DNA from: Cerasibacillus terrae
Lineage (GTDB): Bacteria; Bacillota; Bacilli; Bacillales; Amphibacillaceae
Assembly: GCF_008039555.1 (NCBI RefSeq)
Contig: NZ_VDUW01000001.1
Location: 310,001-374,000 of the forward strand
Direction of reading: 5' to 3'
DNA: 64,000 bases
Shown piece by piece: positions 46,948-55,888 of the stretch (positions are counted from its first letter, which is position 1; every line of letters starts with the position of its first letter). Position numbers and translations under genes: made by a program. A model generated the notes under the pieces. It was not told the DNA's origin and ran no database searches. It worked only from the letters and a program-made list of their open reading frames with translations.

Positions 46948-47655
46948 ATGATGTCAGAAATAAATATTTTTATTGCATTTGGAGCAGGGTTCTTATCTTT
47001 TATTTCGCCTTGCGTACTACCACTATATCCCGCTTTCTTATCTTATATTACTGGAATGAGTGTGTCTGAACTTAGAGACGACAATAAAATGCTTAATAAA
47101 AAAAGCTTATTACATACAGTGTTCTTTTTACTAGGATTTTCAAGTATTTTTATCATGCTTGGGTTTGCAACATCTGCCATTTCTGAGTTTTTATTAACAT
47201 ATCAAGATTTAATTAGGCAAATTGGTGCAATTCTTATCGTGTTTTTTGGTTTAGTTATTGTTGGAATTTTTAATTTTGAATTTCTGATGAAAGATAAAAA
47301 GATAACTTTTAAAAATAGACCTGCTGGTTTTGTTGGTTCATTTATTATAGGGATGGCTTTCTCTTTAGGTTGGACTCCATGTACAGGACCTATTTTGGCA
47401 ATTGTTCTTTCACTAGCAGCATCAGAACCACAATTAGGAATGATTATGATGATTAGTTATGTATTAGGATTTTCTTTGCCATTCCTTATTCTTTCATTCT
47501 TTATTGGTAAAATGAAATGGATCAGGAATCACAGTCAATTATTCGTGAAAATCGGCGGCTATATTATGATTTTTATGGGGGTTGCTTTATTTTTTGACTG
47601 GATGACGAAATTAACGTCATATTTATCAAGCTTATTTGGATTTTCAGGATTTTGA
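46948..47655 (+). CDS. ccdA: Cytochrome c biogenesis protein CcdA
   Basis: 235-aa, six-helix membrane thiol carrier that passes reducing power from thioredoxin to extracytoplasmic proteins for cytochrome c maturation and spore formation. The redox cysteines lie in SPCVLPLYPAFLSY near 20-33 and GWTPCTGPILA near 140-150. ATG 46948 follows AGGAGTG; a second ATG three bases on is possible. The likely partner, a thiol-disulfide oxidoreductase (yneN), is also in the window. Confidence 0.95.
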   Translation: MMSEINIFIAFGAGFLSFISPCVLPLYPAFLSYITGMSVSELRDDNKMLNKKSLLHTVFFLLGFSSIFIMLGFATSAISEFLLTYQDLIRQIGAILIVFFGLVIVGIFNFEFLMKDKKITFKNRPAGFVGSFIIGMAFSLGWTPCTGPILAIVLSLAASEPQLGMIMMISYVLGFSLPFLILSFFIGKMKWIRNHSQLFVKIGGYIMIFMGVALFFDWMTKLTSYLSSLFGFSGF

Positions 47656-47736
47656 TACATTTTAAAATAGAAGAATCTATGGTAAACTATATGTTATATT
47701 ATGGGTTTTATGAAGAGAGAGGAACGTTTTAATATT

Positions 47737-48174
47737 ATGTATAAGCCAAACAATCTCATTTTGCGTACGACAACTTCATTAATTTCATTTATTTTGCTAG
47801 GCTTTGCTATTTATTTATTATTAGCAGGTCATAATTCTCCAGGTGGTGGTTTTGTTGGTGGTTTAGTCACTTCAGCATCCATTATCCTTCTGTATATGGC
47901 CTACGGGAAAAATAGTGTTGATGAAATTTTACCAATTAATTATCGATTACTTATACCAATTGGTTTAGTAATAGCTATTCTGACTGGTGCTGGTTCATTT
48001 CTTTTTGGAGTTCCTTTTTTAACACACACATTTGGAACAGTTGAGCTTCCGCTATATGGTGAAATTGAGTTAGCGACGGCTATGTTATTTGATTTAGGTG
48101 TGTATTTTACAGTATTAGGATCGACTATTACCATTATTCTGAGTATAGCAAATGACAAAAAAATAGTTGACTAA
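47737..48174 (+). CDS. Orphan MrpB/MnhB-domain antiporter subunit
   Basis: 145-aa membrane protein with four hydrophobic helices. The signature LLLAGHNSPGGGFVGGL near 26-42 is diagnostic of MrpB/MnhB, subunit B of multisubunit Na+/H+ antiporters. Subunits A and C-G are absent from the neighbourhood, so it stands alone. I chose ATG 47737 because YKPNNLILRTTTSLISF aligns with the family N-terminus and AGAGAGGA lies upstream (14 bases, rather far); 47701 and 47710 are in frame. In B. subtilis ccdA is followed directly by yneI, so this is an insertion. Confidence 0.8.
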   Translation: MYKPNNLILRTTTSLISFILLGFAIYLLLAGHNSPGGGFVGGLVTSASIILLYMAYGKNSVDEILPINYRLLIPIGLVIAILTGAGSFLFGVPFLTHTFGTVELPLYGEIELATAMLFDLGVYFTVLGSTITIILSIANDKKIVD

Positions 48175-48205
48175 ATGTCTTTTGTAAATGGAGGAAACAA
48201 ATATA

Positions 48206-48562
48206 ATGGCAAGGGTCTTAATCGTTGATGATGCGAAATTTATTCGTATGACACTAAAAAACATATTAAAAAAACATGATTACGATATTGTTGGAGAAGC
48301 CAAGAATGGTGTTGAGGCAGTTAGATTGTATGAAGAATATCAACCAGACCTTGTTCTAATGGATATTACAATGCCTTTAATGAATGGTGTTGAAGCAACA
48401 AAGCAAATTATGAAACAAAATAAACAAGCTAAAATTATTATTTGTTCAGCAATGGGCCAACATAAGGTTATTGTTAGTGCAATTGAAGCTGGTGCACTGG
48501 ACTTTATTATAAAGCCTTTTGATGAGAATCGTGTATTAGAAACACTTCACCACGTATTATAG
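48206..48562 (+). CDS. yneI: Single-domain response regulator YneI (CcdB)
   Basis: 118-aa CheY-like receiver without an output domain. Phosphoacceptor D53 in LMDITMP, acidic pair D8-D9, and K103 in IIKPFD are intact. No cognate kinase is adjacent, though a PAS histidine kinase lies 1.3 kb downstream. ATG 48206 follows TGGAGG; a frame from 48188 starts inside that ribosome site. In B. subtilis ccdA-yneI-yneJ are also called ccdA-ccdB-ccdC. Confidence 0.92.
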   Translation: MARVLIVDDAKFIRMTLKNILKKHDYDIVGEAKNGVEAVRLYEEYQPDLVLMDITMPLMNGVEATKQIMKQNKQAKIIICSAMGQHKVIVSAIEAGALDFIIKPFDENRVLETLHHVL

Positions 48563-48592
48563 AGAGACGTTGTATTGAAGAGAGTGGATTAT

Positions 48593-49087
48593 ATGTTTTG
48601 GGTTATTGCAAGTTCTATAGTTGCTTTATTTATGGCAACAACAATGATTTTTGTTCGTTTAAAAGCCTCCAAGGAGCCTGCTTCTGTAAAAAAGATTATT
48701 TTACCGCCTATCTTTATGAGTACTGGGGCATTGATGTTTATTTTCCCTGTATTTCGGGTGCAATGGTCACAGGTTATTGAAGCATTATGTGTCGGAGTCG
48801 TCTTTTCTTTTCTTTTAATTAAGACTTCAAAATTTGAGATAAAAGATAATGCTATCTTTTTAATTCCATCAAAAGCATTTGTTTTTATTTTATTTGGATT
48901 ATTAGCTGTCCGTGTTGGGGCGAAAACTTATTTAGGAAGTAAAATATCATTAGGTGAAACAAGTGGTATGTTCTTTTTATTAGCATTTGGGATGATAGCT
49001 TCTTGGAGAATAGCAATGCTTATTAAGTTTAAAAAACTAGAAAAAAAACTATATACAACAACACACCAACGTTACATTTCTGACTAA
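48593..49087 (+). CDS. yneJ: CcdC/YneJ membrane protein
   Basis: 164-aa protein with about four to five hydrophobic helices and a basic C-terminus, of the CcdC (DUF1453) family linked by position to ccdA; its role in cytochrome c maturation is not established. ATG 48593 is five bases after AGAGTGG; a TTG at 48575 is an alternative start adding six residues. Confidence 0.87.
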   Translation: MFWVIASSIVALFMATTMIFVRLKASKEPASVKKIILPPIFMSTGALMFIFPVFRVQWSQVIEALCVGVVFSFLLIKTSKFEIKDNAIFLIPSKAFVFILFGLLAVRVGAKTYLGSKISLGETSGMFFLLAFGMIASWRIAMLIKFKKLEKKLYTTTHQRYISD

Positions 49088-49104
49088 GATTTTGAAATGT
49101 ACAT

Positions 49105-49138
49105 AAAAAGGCGCCTTCATAAGGAAAGGCGCCTTTTT
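49105..49138. terminator. Bidirectional terminator between yneJ and yneK
   Basis: AAAAAGGCGCCTT (49105-49117) and AAGGCGCCTTTTT (49126-49138), 8-nt loop; A-run on one side and T-run on the other serve both convergent genes. Overlaps the yneK stop. Confidence 0.93.
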
Positions 49139-49622
49139 ATGTGTTTGATTTGTTTTTATAACGGTCCTGCCAGTTTTCCTCATAGTCGGCCTTCGAGGCC
49201 TGAAATAACGGCTCGTATGGGGAGGTATCGATATGTTTCTCTGCTAGTTTTTTTCGTAAAAAACGATGATCTCGTTTTGGGGTAGCAATAATATACCCCT
49301 CGATAACATTATCTCGTGAAATTTTTTGTTTGTTTTGCTTTAAAGCAATTTCACCAATTTTACTCGCGATTTTATGTCTAGCTACATCCCTAAACAATTC
49401 AGGAACAGGAGATACTAGATCTTCGAGAAAGTCTTTTTCCTCTTGTTTCCACATATGTTTTGTTTTATCCATATAATAAATTTCCCAATCCATATCGGAT
49501 TTACCATCCTGTTTCGGAAGCTGTTTCAGAAATTTACGAAACATAAAAAATCCACCAATAGCCATCGTACCAATCATTAAAAAACCCCAAAAAATGATGA
49601 AATAATCCATTAATACTGACAT
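49137..49622 (-). CDS. yneK: DUF2621 membrane protein YneK
   Basis: 161-aa protein with one N-terminal membrane helix (about 5-28) and a charged cytoplasmic domain (DWEIYYMDKTKHMWKQEEKD near 44). Known only as a conserved Bacillus family of unknown function. ATG follows GAGGGTG on the minus strand. Convergent with yneJ. Confidence 0.88.
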   Translation of the reverse strand: MSVLMDYFIIFWGFLMIGTMAIGGFFMFRKFLKQLPKQDGKSDMDWEIYYMDKTKHMWKQEEKDFLEDLVSPVPELFRDVARHKIASKIGEIALKQNKQKISRDNVIEGYIIATPKRDHRFLRKKLAEKHIDTSPYEPLFQASKADYEENWQDRYKNKSNT

Positions 49623-49827
49623 TTTATCACCCTCTTAATTGACAAAAAATACCTAATATCCATAATATTTATTAATTTGTGTTTATTTATTATGTTATTT
49701 GTAGTATATTACTATTAATAACTGTTTAAAAATGGAAACACATATATATTGTAATGAGTAATTCTATTATAATTGGATACAAGTAGATAAACAAGTACAT
49801 ACAATTAAATCGAAAGGGGGTATGATG

Positions 49828-50943
49828 ATGAAAAAAGAAAAATTATTTACTCATCCAGAAAAAAATGTAGTTACGGATGAGAATCTTTCGTTGAATAATA
49901 TCCCATTTAATGAAGTAATTAAAGACTGGATTAAAGATTATACGAATGATATTATCTCCATTTGGGATAAAAGCGGAAAACTTCTATACATATCAAATGC
50001 CGTGCAAAGGATTTTAGGATATCATCCTTCTGATATAGTCAACTGGTCTTGGAGGAAATTTTTAAACAAAGAAGATGCGAATATTATTTTAAAAAATATA
50101 ATGAATCCAAACAATAAAGAATATCAAATTGAATCTCAAATCCCCCAATTAAATGGCCACTATATATGGTGTCATGTAACAATTATAAAACATCGAGATA
50201 CACAAACAAAAAAAGAATATTATATTGGTTTTATCAAAGATATATCAGCTAAAAAAGAAGTTCAAAGGTTAATTAGTTATTCAGAAAAAATGTCTATTGC
50301 TGGTAAATTAGCGACTGGAATCGCACACGAAATACGGAATCCTTTAACTTCTTTAAAAGGGTTTCTTCAGTTACTTCAATCAGGAGTTAAAGAAAAAGAT
50401 GTATATTTTGATATTATGGTTGAAGAAATCAAGAAAATGGAAGCAATTACATCAGAATTACTTTATATATCAAAGCCAATATCAAATAATATACAAAAAG
50501 AGGAAAGTATCATTACCATGCTTTTAGAAGTAATTGAATTATTAAGACCAGAAGCAAAATTAAAAAATATTATAATTGAGTTGGATACAGAGAAGGCCGA
50601 AAATATTCATATAAAAGGTAATAAATCTGAAATAAAACAAGTTTTTATTAATATAATTAAAAATGCCATTGAAGCAATGGATAATCAAGGAACTATCCAC
50701 ATTATTGTAAGCGTTATCTGTGATGAAGTGAGAATAGATGTTATTGACGAAGGTATTGGAATAGATGATGACCAAATTCAACGACTGGAAGAAGCTTTCT
50801 TTACAACAAAAGAAAATGGAACTGGATTAGGCTTAGTAATTTGTAAAGAAATAATAACGCGCCATCAGGGTACAATTACCTATTTCCAAAACAAGGATAA
50901 AGGAAGTACATTTAGAATAATACTTCCATTGTTAAAACGATAG
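49828..50943 (+). CDS. PAS-domain sensor histidine kinase (sporulation-kinase type)
   Basis: Soluble 371-aa sensor kinase: one PAS domain (about 30-145), HisKA dimerisation domain with phosphoacceptor in GIAHEIRNPLTSLKGFLQLL near 165, and HATPase with N-box NIIKNAIEAM, DEGIGID and GTGLGLVI near 336. No membrane segment. The H-box resembles the KinA/KinE-type kinases that feed the Spo0F phosphorelay, so a sporulation role is likely but unproven. ATG at 49822, 49825 and 49828 are in frame; 49828 has the best spacing from AAAGGGGG. Inserted between yneK and citB relative to B. subtilis. Confidence 0.87.
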   Translation: MKKEKLFTHPEKNVVTDENLSLNNIPFNEVIKDWIKDYTNDIISIWDKSGKLLYISNAVQRILGYHPSDIVNWSWRKFLNKEDANIILKNIMNPNNKEYQIESQIPQLNGHYIWCHVTIIKHRDTQTKKEYYIGFIKDISAKKEVQRLISYSEKMSIAGKLATGIAHEIRNPLTSLKGFLQLLQSGVKEKDVYFDIMVEEIKKMEAITSELLYISKPISNNIQKEESIITMLLEVIELLRPEAKLKNIIIELDTEKAENIHIKGNKSEIKQVFINIIKNAIEAMDNQGTIHIIVSVICDEVRIDVIDEGIGIDDDQIQRLEEAFFTTKENGTGLGLVICKEIITRHQGTITYFQNKDKGSTFRIILPLLKR

Positions 50944-50992
50944 ATTATAAGGTATTATTATATTTTCATTTATACAATAAGATATATAAGAT

Positions 50993-51023
50993 AAACTTAT
51001 CATTATAAATAAGTTTTTAATAT
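50993..51023 (+). terminator. Weak terminator after the histidine kinase
   Basis: AAACTTAT (50993-51000) and ATAAGTTT (51009-51016), 8-nt loop, followed by TTAATA. AT-rich. Confidence 0.45.
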
Positions 51024-51136
51024 AGGTATCTAAACATGAATCATTTGTTTTATGTGCTAGTTTCATTTAATATATTAATAGGGGATGATAGCTAACACAT
51101 AGTTAAGTTTCCTTGGGGTAAAAAATAGAAGGAACA

Positions 51137-51176
51137 AGATTTTCGTATTCATGCGTATTCATATGGTAGAAAATCT
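51137..51176 (+). promoter_or_regulatory. Inverted repeat with internal direct repeats upstream of citB
   Basis: AGATTTTC (51137-51144) and GAAAATCT (51169-51176) enclose two direct copies of GTATTCAT (51145-51152 and 51155-51162). In the 288-base gap before citB this is the only strong structure. I find no convincing CcpC box (ATAA-N7-TTAT) or SigA promoter. Confidence 0.35.
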
Positions 51177-51231
51177 ATTCTTTCTCTTTTTATGTAGTTT
51201 CATTTTATCGTAAGAGAGGGGTAAAAGTTAA

Positions 51232-53934
51232 ATGACGAAAATTGATGCAAAAAAACAATTTGAGTTAAATGGTAAAAAGTATAATTATTACCAACTCAAA
51301 GCACTTGAAGATGCGAATATTGGTAATGTTTCGCGTTTACCTTATTCCATTCGTGTTCTTTTAGAATCGTTACTAAGACAGTATGATGGACATGTAATTA
51401 GTGATGAACATGTTGAAGGTTTGGCAAAATGGGGTACTAAAGATGGAAAAGGTGTTGACGTTCCATTCAAACCATCCCGTGTTATTTTACAAGACTTTAC
51501 TGGTGTTCCAGCTGTTGTTGATTTAGCTTCATTACGTAAAGCAATGGTTGATATGGGTGGAAAGCCAGATAGTATTAACCCAGAAGTACCAGTAGATCTT
51601 GTTATTGACCACTCTGTACAAGTTGATGAATATGGTACACCAAATGCTTTACAAGCAAATATGGAATTAGAATTTGAACGAAATGCTGAGCGCTATGAAT
51701 TTTTACATTGGGCACAAAAGGCATTTAAAAACTATCGTGCAGTTCCACCAGCAACAGGAATTGTGCACCAAGTTAACTTAGAATACCTTGCTAATGTTGT
51801 ACATGGCGTTGAAAATGAAGCAGGCGAATATGATGCATTCCCAGATACACTAGTTGGAACAGACTCACATACAACTATGATTAATGGTTTAGGTGTACTT
51901 GGATGGGGTGTTGGTGGAATTGAAGCTGAAGCAGGAATGCTTGGTCAGCCATCTTATTTCCCTCAACCTGAAGTTATTGGTGTTAAATTTACTGGGAGCT
52001 TTCCACAAGGTACAACTGCAACAGACCTTGCTTTAAAAGTAACTCAAGTATTACGTGAACAAAATGTTGTCGGTAAATTTGTTGAATATTTTGGACCGGC
52101 TTTAAAAGATATGCCACTAGCAGACCGTGCTACTATTTCCAATATGGCACCTGAATATGGAGCTACTTGTGGTTTCTTCCCTGTAGATGAAGAAGTATTA
52201 AGCTATCTTCGTTTAACTGGACGTAGTGAAGAACAAATTGAATTAGTTGAAACATATTGTAAAGCAAACAACTTATGGTACTCAGCAGATCAAGTAGATC
52301 CTGAATACACAGAAGTAGTTGAAATTAACTTATCTGACTTGGAACCAAACCTATCTGGACCAAAACGTCCACAGGATTTAATTCCACTATCACAAATGCA
52401 AAGTGAATTCAAGAAGGCAGTTACAGCACCACAAGGTAACCAAGGACTTGGATTAGATAAATCAGAATTTGATAAAAAGGTAACCATTAACCATCTAAAT
52501 GGTAAACAATCTCAAATGGAAACTGGTGCTGTAGCAATTGCAGCGATTACTTCTTGTACAAACACATCTAACCCATATGTTATGCTTGGTGCTGGTTTAC
52601 TAGCGAAAAATGCTGTCGAAAAGGGGCTTGAAGTGCCAGAGTTTGTAAAAACTTCCCTAGCTCCAGGATCTAAAGTAGTTACTCGTTATTTAGAAGATGC
52701 TGGACTAACAGAATATCTAAACAAACTTGGCTTTAATACAGTTGGATATGGATGTACTACATGTATTGGTAACTCCGGTCCATTGCGTCCAGAAATTGAA
52801 GAAGCAGTTGCAGAAAATGACTTAACTGTAACATCTGTGTTATCAGGTAACCGTAACTTTGAAGGACGTATTCACCCACAAGTAAAAGCTAATTATTTAG
52901 CTTCACCACCTCTAGTTGTAGCATATGCTCTAGCTGGTACGGTAGATATTGACCTAACAAATGATGCTTTAGGTACAAATGCTGATGGCGAAGAAGTTTA
53001 TCTAAAGGACATTTGGCCAACCATGCAAGATATTAAATCAGCAGTAGAATCTGTTGTTGTACCAGAAATCTTCCGTAAAGAATATGAAACAGTATTCGAA
53101 AATAATGAAAAATGGAATGCAATTCAAACAACAGATGAACCATTATTTGAATGGGATAGTGAATCAACATATATTCAAAACCCACCATTCTTTGAAGGAC
53201 TAACAAAAGAGCCTGGTAAAATTGAACCTTTAAATGAACTACGTGTACTTGGTAAATTTGGTGACTCTGTAACAACTGACCATATTTCACCAGCAGGAGC
53301 AATCGCAAAAGATATGCCAGCTGGTAAGTATTTGCAGGATAAAAATGTATCACCTCGTAACTTTAACTCATATGGTTCACGTCGTGGTAACCACGAGGTA
53401 ATGATGCGTGGTACATTTGCGAATATTCGTATTCGAAATCAAATTGCTCCTGGTACAGAAGGTGGCTACACAACATATTGGCCAACAGAAGAAGTAATGC
53501 CTATATATGATGCGGCAATGAAATACCAAGAGAACGAAACAGGTCTTGTTGTAGTTGCTGGTAAAGATTATGGAATGGGTTCTTCTCGTGACTGGGCTGC
53601 AAAAGGTACAGACTTATTAGGCGTTAAAACGGTTATTGCTGAGAGCTATGAGCGTATTCACCGTTCCAACCTAGTAATGATGGGTGTTCTCCCACTTCAA
53701 TTTGAAAATGGCCAAAATGCAGACAAACTTGGTTTAACTGGTAAAGAAACATTTAACGTTGAAATTGACGAAAATGTTAAACCACATGACCTCGTAAATG
53801 TTACGGCAGTAGACGAAAATGGAAAGAAAACAGAATTCAAAGCAGTTGTTCGTTTCGACAGTGATGTTGAAATGGATTACTACCGTCATGGTGGTATTTT
53901 ACAAATGGTACTTAGAAATAAACTTCACGGATAA
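51232..53934 (+). CDS. citB: Aconitate hydratase (citrate cycle; moonlighting RNA binder)
   Basis: 900-aa AcnA/IRP-type aconitase converting citrate to isocitrate. [4Fe-4S] cysteines lie in [13 protein letters not shown] near 440 and [14 protein letters not shown] near 504; the swivel domain has [15 protein letters not shown] near 778. Family members bind RNA in the apo form, and in B. subtilis aconitase influences sporulation. ATG follows GAGAGGGG. Codon usage looks more biased than neighbours, as for a highly expressed gene. A strong terminator follows. Confidence 0.97.
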   Translation: MTKIDAKKQFELNGKKYNYYQLKALEDANIGNVSRLPYSIRVLLESLLRQYDGHVISDEHVEGLAKWGTKDGKGVDVPFKPSRVILQDFTGVPAVVDLASLRKAMVDMGGKPDSINPEVPVDLVIDHSVQVDEYGTPNALQANMELEFERNAERYEFLHWAQKAFKNYRAVPPATGIVHQVNLEYLANVVHGVENEAGEYDAFPDTLVGTDSHTTMINGLGVLGWGVGGIEAEAGMLGQPSYFPQPEVIGVKFTGSFPQGTTATDLALKVTQVLREQNVVGKFVEYFGPALKDMPLADRATISNMAPEYGATCGFFPVDEEVLSYLRLTGRSEEQIELVETYCKANNLWYSADQVDPEYTEVVEINLSDLEPNLSGPKRPQDLIPLSQMQSEFKKAVTAPQGNQGLGLDKSEFDKKVTINHLNGKQSQMETGAVAIAAITSCTNTSNPYVMLGAGLLAKNAVEKGLEVPEFVKTSLAPGSKVVTRYLEDAGLTEYLNKLGFNTVGYGCTTCIGNSGPLRPEIEEAVAENDLTVTSVLSGNRNFEGRIHPQVKANYLASPPLVVAYALAGTVDIDLTNDALGTNADGEEVYLKDIWPTMQDIKSAVESVVVPEIFRKEYETVFENNEKWNAIQTTDEPLFEWDSESTYIQNPPFFEGLTKEPGKIEPLNELRVLGKFGDSVTTDHISPAGAIAKDMPAGKYLQDKNVSPRNFNSYGSRRGNHEVMMRGTFANIRIRNQIAPGTEGGYTTYWPTEEVMPIYDAAMKYQENETGLVVVAGKDYGMGSSRDWAAKGTDLLGVKTVIAESYERIHRSNLVMMGVLPLQFENGQNADKLGLTGKETFNVEIDENVKPHDLVNVTAVDENGKKTEFKAVVRFDSDVEMDYYRHGGILQMVLRNKLHG

Positions 53935-53940
53935 TAATCG

Positions 53941-53975
53941 AAACTCCTACATCTTTATGGTGTAGGAGTTTTTAC
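53941..53975 (+). terminator. Terminator of citB
   Basis: AAACTCCTACA (53941-53951) and TGTAGGAGTTT (53961-53971), 9-nt loop, then TTA. Confidence 0.9.
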
Positions 53976-54077
53976 TATTTAAGACAAATTTTTGAACAAT
54001 ATTGAAATCACTTTACTCTATGCCCTAACAAACATACAATAATAGATAGGTATTATTATTTTTAAGGAGCATAGATC

Positions 54078-54650
54078 ATGAATAAACGCATAATAGGGGT
54101 ATCATTAATTGTTGTTTTAATCGGCATATTCTTATACTCTACATTTAATAAACCAAATGATGAAAAAAATCAGGTTGCACAACAAACGGATAACGGTGGA
54201 GTCATTATGTCTGAAGAGGCAGGTGGCATAGCTGTAGGAGAAGTTGCTCCTGATTTCGAACTAGAAAACCTAGATGGGGAAAAGGTAAAACTATCTGATT
54301 TAAAAGGTAAAAAGGTGATTTTAAATTTCTGGGCATCTTGGTGTCCACCATGTAAAAAAGAAATGCCTGAGATGCAAACGTTCTATGAAAAACATCATAA
54401 AGATATTGAAATTTTAGCAGTTAATACATCAGAGAAAAGCCCAAAAAATGCGCAACAATTTATTGAAGAAAACGGATTCACCTTTCCTATTCTCTTTGAT
54501 AAAGACTCTGAAATCGGAGGAGAAACATATAAGGCTATTGCATTACCTACTACATACTTTATTGGAACAGACGGTGTTATCCAACAAGAAAGAAAAATCG
54601 GTCCAATGACGTATGAATATATGGTTGAAATGATGAACTCATTAGAATAA
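54078..54650 (+). CDS. yneN: Membrane-anchored thiol-disulfide oxidoreductase (ResA-like, YneN)
   Basis: 190-aa extracytoplasmic TlpA/ResA-type thioredoxin. An uncleaved N-terminal membrane helix (about 4-22) is followed by an AhpC/TSA-like thioredoxin fold with the active site WASWCPPCKKE near 91-101 and cis-proline in ALPTTYFIG near 155. It probably receives electrons from CcdA, whose gene is also in this window. ATG follows AAGGAGC. Same place after citB as B. subtilis yneN; function in either organism less clear than for ResA or StoA. Confidence 0.9.
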   Translation: MNKRIIGVSLIVVLIGIFLYSTFNKPNDEKNQVAQQTDNGGVIMSEEAGGIAVGEVAPDFELENLDGEKVKLSDLKGKKVILNFWASWCPPCKKEMPEMQTFYEKHHKDIEILAVNTSEKSPKNAQQFIEENGFTFPILFDKDSEIGGETYKAIALPTTYFIGTDGVIQQERKIGPMTYEYMVEMMNSLE

Positions 54651-54660
54651 AACAAAAATA

Positions 54661-54700
54661 AAAGCATTTTCCGTTGTTTGCACGGAATGATGCTTTTTTA
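54661..54700 (+). terminator. Terminator after yneN
   Basis: AAAGCATTTTCCGT (54661-54674) with ACGGAATGATGCTTT (54682-54696), small internal mismatch, followed by TTT. Confidence 0.85.
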
Positions 54701-54709
54701 TTTTATTGC

Positions 54710-54810
54710 AGATTAACTGACTGTAAGTCTCCTTCTTCAATAATTCGCGGGAATCAAAAATTATTAGTGGGCGATGAAAGAATTCCTGTTGATTGAAGTT
54801 TCACTTTATA
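54710..54810 (+). repeat. Dispersed hairpin repeat, copy A
   Basis: Begins AGATTAACTGACTGTAAG, contains GATGAA (54773-54778) and ends with TGATTGAAGTTTCACTTTAT (54790-54809). The hairpin arms around GATGAA are decayed here. It occupies the space where B. subtilis has sspN. Confidence 0.7.
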
Positions 54811-54873
54811 ACAGTATATCCTTCACATATATGGAAAAAATAAGGGGGATAATAATAAGATAGGAGGAATTTT

Positions 54874-55113
54874 ATGAGTGATAATATGTATAGAAATCAG
54901 CCAAAACCAGATGATCGTAGTGATAATGTAGAAAAGTTGCAAAATATGGTTCAGGATACAATTCAAAATATCCATGCATCTGAAGAAACACTTGAAAACT
55001 TAACTGGTGAACAACGTGAACAAATAATCGCCAAAAACAAACGCAGAAAAGCTGCAATAGAAGGTATGCGTGAAGAAATAAAAGACGAACATACACATGA
55101 CGAGCAGCAATAA
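54874..55113 (+). CDS. tlp: Thioredoxin-like small acid-soluble spore protein Tlp
   Basis: 79-aa hydrophilic, highly charged protein packed in the spore core. NVEKLQNMVQDTIQNIHASE near 18-37 and EQREQIIAKNKRRKAAIEGM near 46-65 identify Tlp. ATG follows ATAGGAGG. Normally under SigG in the forespore; I do not see a convincing SigG promoter. Followed by a perfect palindromic terminator. Confidence 0.95.
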   Translation: MSDNMYRNQPKPDDRSDNVEKLQNMVQDTIQNIHASEETLENLTGEQREQIIAKNKRRKAAIEGMREEIKDEHTHDEQQ

Positions 55114-55115
55114 AG

Positions 55116-55146
55116 AAAACCACCCTCATATGAGGGTGGTTTTCAT
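55116..55146 (+). terminator. Terminator of tlp
   Basis: A 28-bp perfect palindrome centred on CATATG (55116-55143, arms AAAACCACCCTCA and complement), ending in Ts. Confidence 0.93.
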
Positions 55147-55214
55147 CAAATAATATCTTTTTAATAGTGGTAACGAATATCATAAAAAATCATTCTTCAT
55201 CCCAACATTTTCGT

Positions 55215-55348
55215 AGATTAACTAGCTATAAGCCAATTCAATAGTAACTTGGGGATTCCATCATCAGGTAAAACGTGTTAGGTCATATATTTGTAGTGCT
55301 TACAATCAGTGCGAGATGAAATCCCAACTGATTAAAGTTTCACTTTAT
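55215..55348 (+). repeat. Dispersed hairpin repeat, copy B
   Basis: Begins AGATTAACTAGCTATAAG, contains AATCAGT (55304-55310) / ACTGATT (55327-55333) arms around GATGAA (55315-55320), and ends CTGATTAAAGTTTCACTTTAT (55328-55348). It fills most of the gap between tlp and yneP and ends 24 bases before the yneP ribosome site. Confidence 0.7.
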
Positions 55349-55385
55349 GATAAACTAGAAATAATTGGGATTGAGGAGGGTTTCT

Positions 55386-55817
55386 ATGATAAAAACAAAG
55401 ACACCAATCGAGGTAAGATACCAGGAAACAGATCAAATGGGAGTTGTTTATCATGCGAATTATCTTGTTTGGTTTGAAATTGGCCGGACAAAGTTTATCG
55501 AAACATTAGGATTTCATTATGCAGATATGGAAAAACAAGATTTCCTTTCTCCAGTTACTGATGTAACTATTTCCTATAAAAAACCGGTACGATATGGGGA
55601 AAAGGCAATTGTTGAAACTTGGCTTGATCACTATGATGGTTTACGAACGGTATACGCATACCAGATTTTAAAAGAAAATGGTGAAATTGCAGTAACTGGT
55701 AAAACACAACACGTCATTGTGAAAAAGGAAACATTCCGACCATTTCCAGTAAAAAAAGCCTTTCCAGATTGGCATGAAGCATATGTAAATGCATTGAACA
55801 AAGAAAGAAATAACTAA
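55386..55817 (+). CDS. yneP: Acyl-CoA thioesterase (hotdog fold) YneP
   Basis: 143-aa 4-hydroxybenzoyl-CoA-thioesterase-like protein. RYQETDQMGVVYHANYLVWF near 9-28 contains the catalytic aspartate (D13) and the helix motif of the family. Substrate unknown. ATG 55386 follows GAGGAGGG; a TTG at 55365 precedes that site and is rejected. Followed by a terminator. Confidence 0.9.
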   Translation: MIKTKTPIEVRYQETDQMGVVYHANYLVWFEIGRTKFIETLGFHYADMEKQDFLSPVTDVTISYKKPVRYGEKAIVETWLDHYDGLRTVYAYQILKENGEIAVTGKTQHVIVKKETFRPFPVKKAFPDWHEAYVNALNKERNN

Positions 55818-55845
55818 GATGTTTGTTTGGTAAGTTAATTAAACA

Positions 55846-55878
55846 AAAAGCAGGCGAAAATGACGCCTGCTTTTCATT
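55846..55878. terminator. Bidirectional terminator between yneP and yneR
   Basis: AAAAGCAGGCG (55846-55856) and CGCCTGCTTTT (55864-55874), 7-nt loop. Confidence 0.92.
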
Positions 55879-55888
55879 TAGTCTATTA

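Noticed and set aside
51035-51094. 19-codon frame before citB
   Set aside because: No ribosome site and no resemblance to sspO/sspP, which lie near citB in B. subtilis.
54811-54873. sspN between yneN and tlp
   Set aside because: No frame resembling the 48-aa SspN is present; the space holds repeat copy A.
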